DNA of 64,000 nt from Methanomicrobiales archaeon (GTDB lineage Archaea > Halobacteriota > Methanomicrobia > Methanomicrobiales > Methanospirillaceae), in the NCBI GenBank assembly GCA_022841205.1, contig JALHCK010000002.1, positions 137,737-201,736 of the forward strand, in the 5' to 3' direction. The notes beneath the pieces were generated by a model. The model did not search any database. It had not been told where the DNA came from and saw nothing but the letters and a program-made list of their open reading frames with translations. Shown one piece after another: positions 62,411-64,000 of the stretch. Every line of letters starts with the position of its first letter. Positions within the stretch are counted from its first letter, which is position 1. The translations under genes were made by a program, and so were the position numbers.

Positions 62411-62430
62411 CGGCACTCTGTATAGTGCCG
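62411..62430 (-). promoter_or_regulatory. Hairpin in the psiE leader
   Basis: CGGCACT-CTGTAT-AGTGCCG, an exact 7-bp stem with a 6-base loop, between the presumed transcription start (near 62437) and the psiE ATG at 62374. Could be a regulatory leader element. Confidence 0.4.
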
Positions 62431-62458
62431 GCTTCTCTCCCAGACTTCGCGTATGAAG

Positions 62459-62469
62459 TATAAATAAAT
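62459..62469 (-). promoter_or_regulatory. TATA box of psiE
   Basis: On the minus strand ATTTATTTATA, about 90 bp upstream of the psiE ATG. Confidence 0.45.
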
Positions 62470-62849
62470 GGGTGAATTCGTTCTTATCACGCAAATGATT
62501 GCCAGGGTTTTTGGTCTCGCAGCAGTCCTGCTCATCCTGAACCGGTCCTGCAGGCGGGACTGGTGGAACCGGGTATTTCGTGATTGATTTCTGCACAATC
62601 AAAGCACATGTCCTCCTTGAAGGAGAATATTATGGAAACACCCCGATGAATTTTTGCTGCACAGGTTGCAGGGCTATAACGATAATTCATAGTCAATTTC
62701 AATTGCAACAAGATCAATCGCTCCGGATCGAAGCAGTTCTATCCCAGATCAGCACACAGACAGGACATAGGGCTTTTATCGTCCTGAGGGCGCTCTTCGT
62801 TGATCTCCAGATTTTTAAAGGATCTCCTGAAAACGTGGATATTTTCCCG

Positions 62850-63245
62850 TTATGCTCCATTGAGGAAGATATCCATTTCACCCGATGCAAACACGGAGAG
62901 AAAGAGCTCTTCAGGATCTGGGGATGGGGGAGGGGTATAGGGCTTTTGCAAAAACACTCTCCGTATCTTTTCTTCAGTCTCTGCAGGGCGGGCATCGACC
63001 AGAAGCCGCTGTTCTCTTTCAGGAACATCATAGGCATGCATGGATACATGGCATCGCGGACACAGGACGAGGATATGCAAAGTATGATCCCGATCCTGAT
63101 CGGATATACCGGGGACACAGTGCAGTTCGAGGAACGGGGCTCCGGTCATACACCCGCAGCATTCACACCGCTGGCCGGTAGCTTTTTTGAGCATCCCGGC
63201 ACGTTGTACCGAAATCGATCGTTCGAACCGACGGCAGGTATTCAT
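62850..63245 (-). CDS. HNH-like zinc-binding protein
   Basis: 131 residues from ATG 63245 (a GTG directly precedes it). The layout CECC...LELHCV...LHILVLCPRCHVSMH is the HNH (His-Me finger) pattern: two Cys-x2-Cys pairs around an ExH core and the terminal CPxCH. The catalytic Asn is not obvious (His in its place), so activity is uncertain. A C-terminal 45-residue tail is proline-rich. Stand-alone, with no toxin or restriction partner seen. Confidence 0.65.
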   Translation of the reverse strand: MNTCRRFERSISVQRAGMLKKATGQRCECCGCMTGAPFLELHCVPGISDQDRDHTLHILVLCPRCHVSMHAYDVPEREQRLLVDARPAETEEKIRRVFLQKPYTPPPSPDPEELFLSVFASGEMDIFLNGA

Positions 63246-63390
63246 CACGCAAACGGATAGGATACCTGGCAGAAAAACGTTTCCAAAGGGGCATTCTCTA
63301 CCCGGACAGCGTTTTGTTCACCAGAATCCGGGAGACTTACAATCTCATCCGCAGCATTCGAACACCATGTTACGTGCTCAAGGTTTCCCC

Positions 63391-63398
63391 TTTATATA
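63391..63398 (+). promoter_or_regulatory. TATA box before second integrase
   Basis: TTTATATA within CCCTTTATATAGGG; 25 bp downstream puts the transcription start at about 63417, only 6 bases before the ATG, so the mRNA would be leaderless. Confidence 0.5.
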
Positions 63399-63422
63399 GG
63401 GAGGCCTGAAACTCTCTTTTGT

Positions 63423-64000
63423 ATGCCTTCCACAACTGTGACAGCTGAGACGTTCGGTTGTATCAAATCTGAATATGCCGATGCCGCCATCAACCGGGGC
63501 TCACGACCGGACAGATCAACAACAGAGACCTGCAACTCATCAGAGAATACCTTGCCGAAAAGCGGGCGACTGCAGGAATAAGCATCACCCGCTGCAACAA
63601 AATCACCTGCACGCTTGTAAGCTGGCGACGTTTTATCCCGCCCTTTCAGGATCTCACCATAGGCTCGATTTACTCCGGCATCGAATCGTTCCGGTCCGGC
63701 CATCGCATACGAGGAAGGCCATTCAAACAGAACACCATTGCCGATCACGTCGTCATCCTCAAAGGGTTCCTTTTCTGGATGATCGAGAACGAATATCTCG
63801 ATCTGCCGGAGAAGAAGATCCGGAGGATAAAGAGCCCGCCCAGGGATACGATGACCAAGAGGGCCGCCGACCTGCTGACTCCAAAAGAGATCCAGACGCT
63901 TCTTGACGCCTGCATATGGAGCAGGGACCGGGCTTTGTTGATGACCCTGTACGAAGGAGGATTCAGGGTCGGCGAAATCGCTCAGCTTACCTGGGGAGAT
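63423..64000 (+). pseudogene. Second tyrosine integrase, frameshifted and truncated by window end
   Basis: From ATG 63423 the protein reads MPSTTVTAETFGCIKSEYAD and is frame-shifted at the G run 63496-63499 (one G appears missing). Downstream, another frame continues LTTGQINNRDLQLIREYLAE, then LVSWRRFIPPFQDL, KQNTIADHVVILKGFLFWMI, and reaches the catalytic Arg motif YEGGFRVGEIAQLTW before the window ends. It is clearly homologous to the integrase at 17541 (shared WRRFIP, FKQNT, FLxWMIEN). Either a decayed integrase or a sequencing indel. Confidence 0.8.

Larger units (their letters stand above)
62375..62849. other. Intergenic region upstream of psiE
   Basis: 475 bp between psiE and the HNH-like gene (both minus). 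It contains the psiE promoter (TATA at 62459-62469), a leader hairpin, and a small CTCCTT-G-AAGGAG palindrome at 62613-62625. A long plus-strand frame (62580-63260) is opposite the HNH-like gene and I regard it as a shadow. Confidence 0.45.

Noticed and set aside
62580..63260. 226-codon plus-strand frame
   Set aside because: Antisense to the HNH-like gene, whose Cys/His spacing is clearly meaningful; the plus frame shows no domain.
63392..63748. 118-codon minus-strand frame
   Set aside because: Antisense to the second integrase, which is recognisable by homology to the first.

Overview
This 64 kb window comes from the chromosome of a euryarchaeal methanogen, most likely a member of Methanomicrobiales (a Methanoregula/Methanosphaerula/Methanolinea-like lineage). 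The evidence is archaeal promoters (AT-rich TATA boxes, several close to start codons), an archaellum operon fused to a bacterial-style chemotaxis cluster with the archaeal adaptor CheF, archaeal families (DUF99, DUF2299, DUF3467, ACT-DUF5612, AglJ-like glycosyltransferase, COG1237 metallo-beta-lactamase, HxlB) and many ATGA overlaps. No methanogenesis gene lies in the window, so the order-level assignment is inference.

Layout. 1-5974 (minus): a V/A-type ATP synthase operon in the order E, DUF2764, A, B, D, I. This is the arrangement known from bacteria such as Chlamydia and spirochaetes, not the usual archaeal aha order; it runs off the left edge inside subunit I. 6137-11126: a branched-chain-amino-acid-type ABC importer split into two convergent units (livGF plus, livKHM minus), each with a similar TGCTA-N5-TAGCA inverted repeat in its promoter. 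11538-17362: pilin-like protein, DUF99, glycosyltransferase, tRNA-Gly(CCC), ACT-DUF5612, Sua5-like protein, nucleotidyltransferase, a Cas4-like protein that keeps its Fe-S cysteines but not its nuclease residues, and DUF3467.

17487-23453: an integrated element of about 6 kb at tRNA-Thr(CGT), bounded by a 12-bp direct repeat of the tRNA 3' end. It carries a tyrosine integrase with a zinc-ribbon tail, a lipoprotein, a compact leftward operon of small unrecognised proteins led by a ribbon-helix-helix regulator, a divergent AT-rich gene, and clustered inverted repeats at its right end. Immediately outside it is a broken QueG-like gene (nonsense codon plus frameshift).

24347-39352 (minus): flaB, flaCDE, flaG, flaF, flaH, flaI, flaJ, an unknown membrane-anchored acidic protein, then cheF, cheY, cheB, cheA, cheC, cheD and a helical-repeat protein. 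39491-51141: further motility or signalling genes: HEAT-repeat membrane protein, three unknowns, cheR, a PAS-PAS-CheW fusion, a ParA-like ATPase that seems to start at ATT, two tiny membrane proteins, a TPR protein, a soluble chemoreceptor and its cheW. 51236-63245: housekeeping and accessory genes, including a P5C-dehydrogenase-like enzyme, a double-chagasin lipoprotein, HxlB, a phosphoribosyltransferase, a bacterial-type RNase III, UspA, a flavodoxin-fold quinone reductase, PsiE and an HNH-like protein. At 63423 a second integrase, related to the first and frameshifted near its start, begins and leaves the window, so a second element probably starts there.
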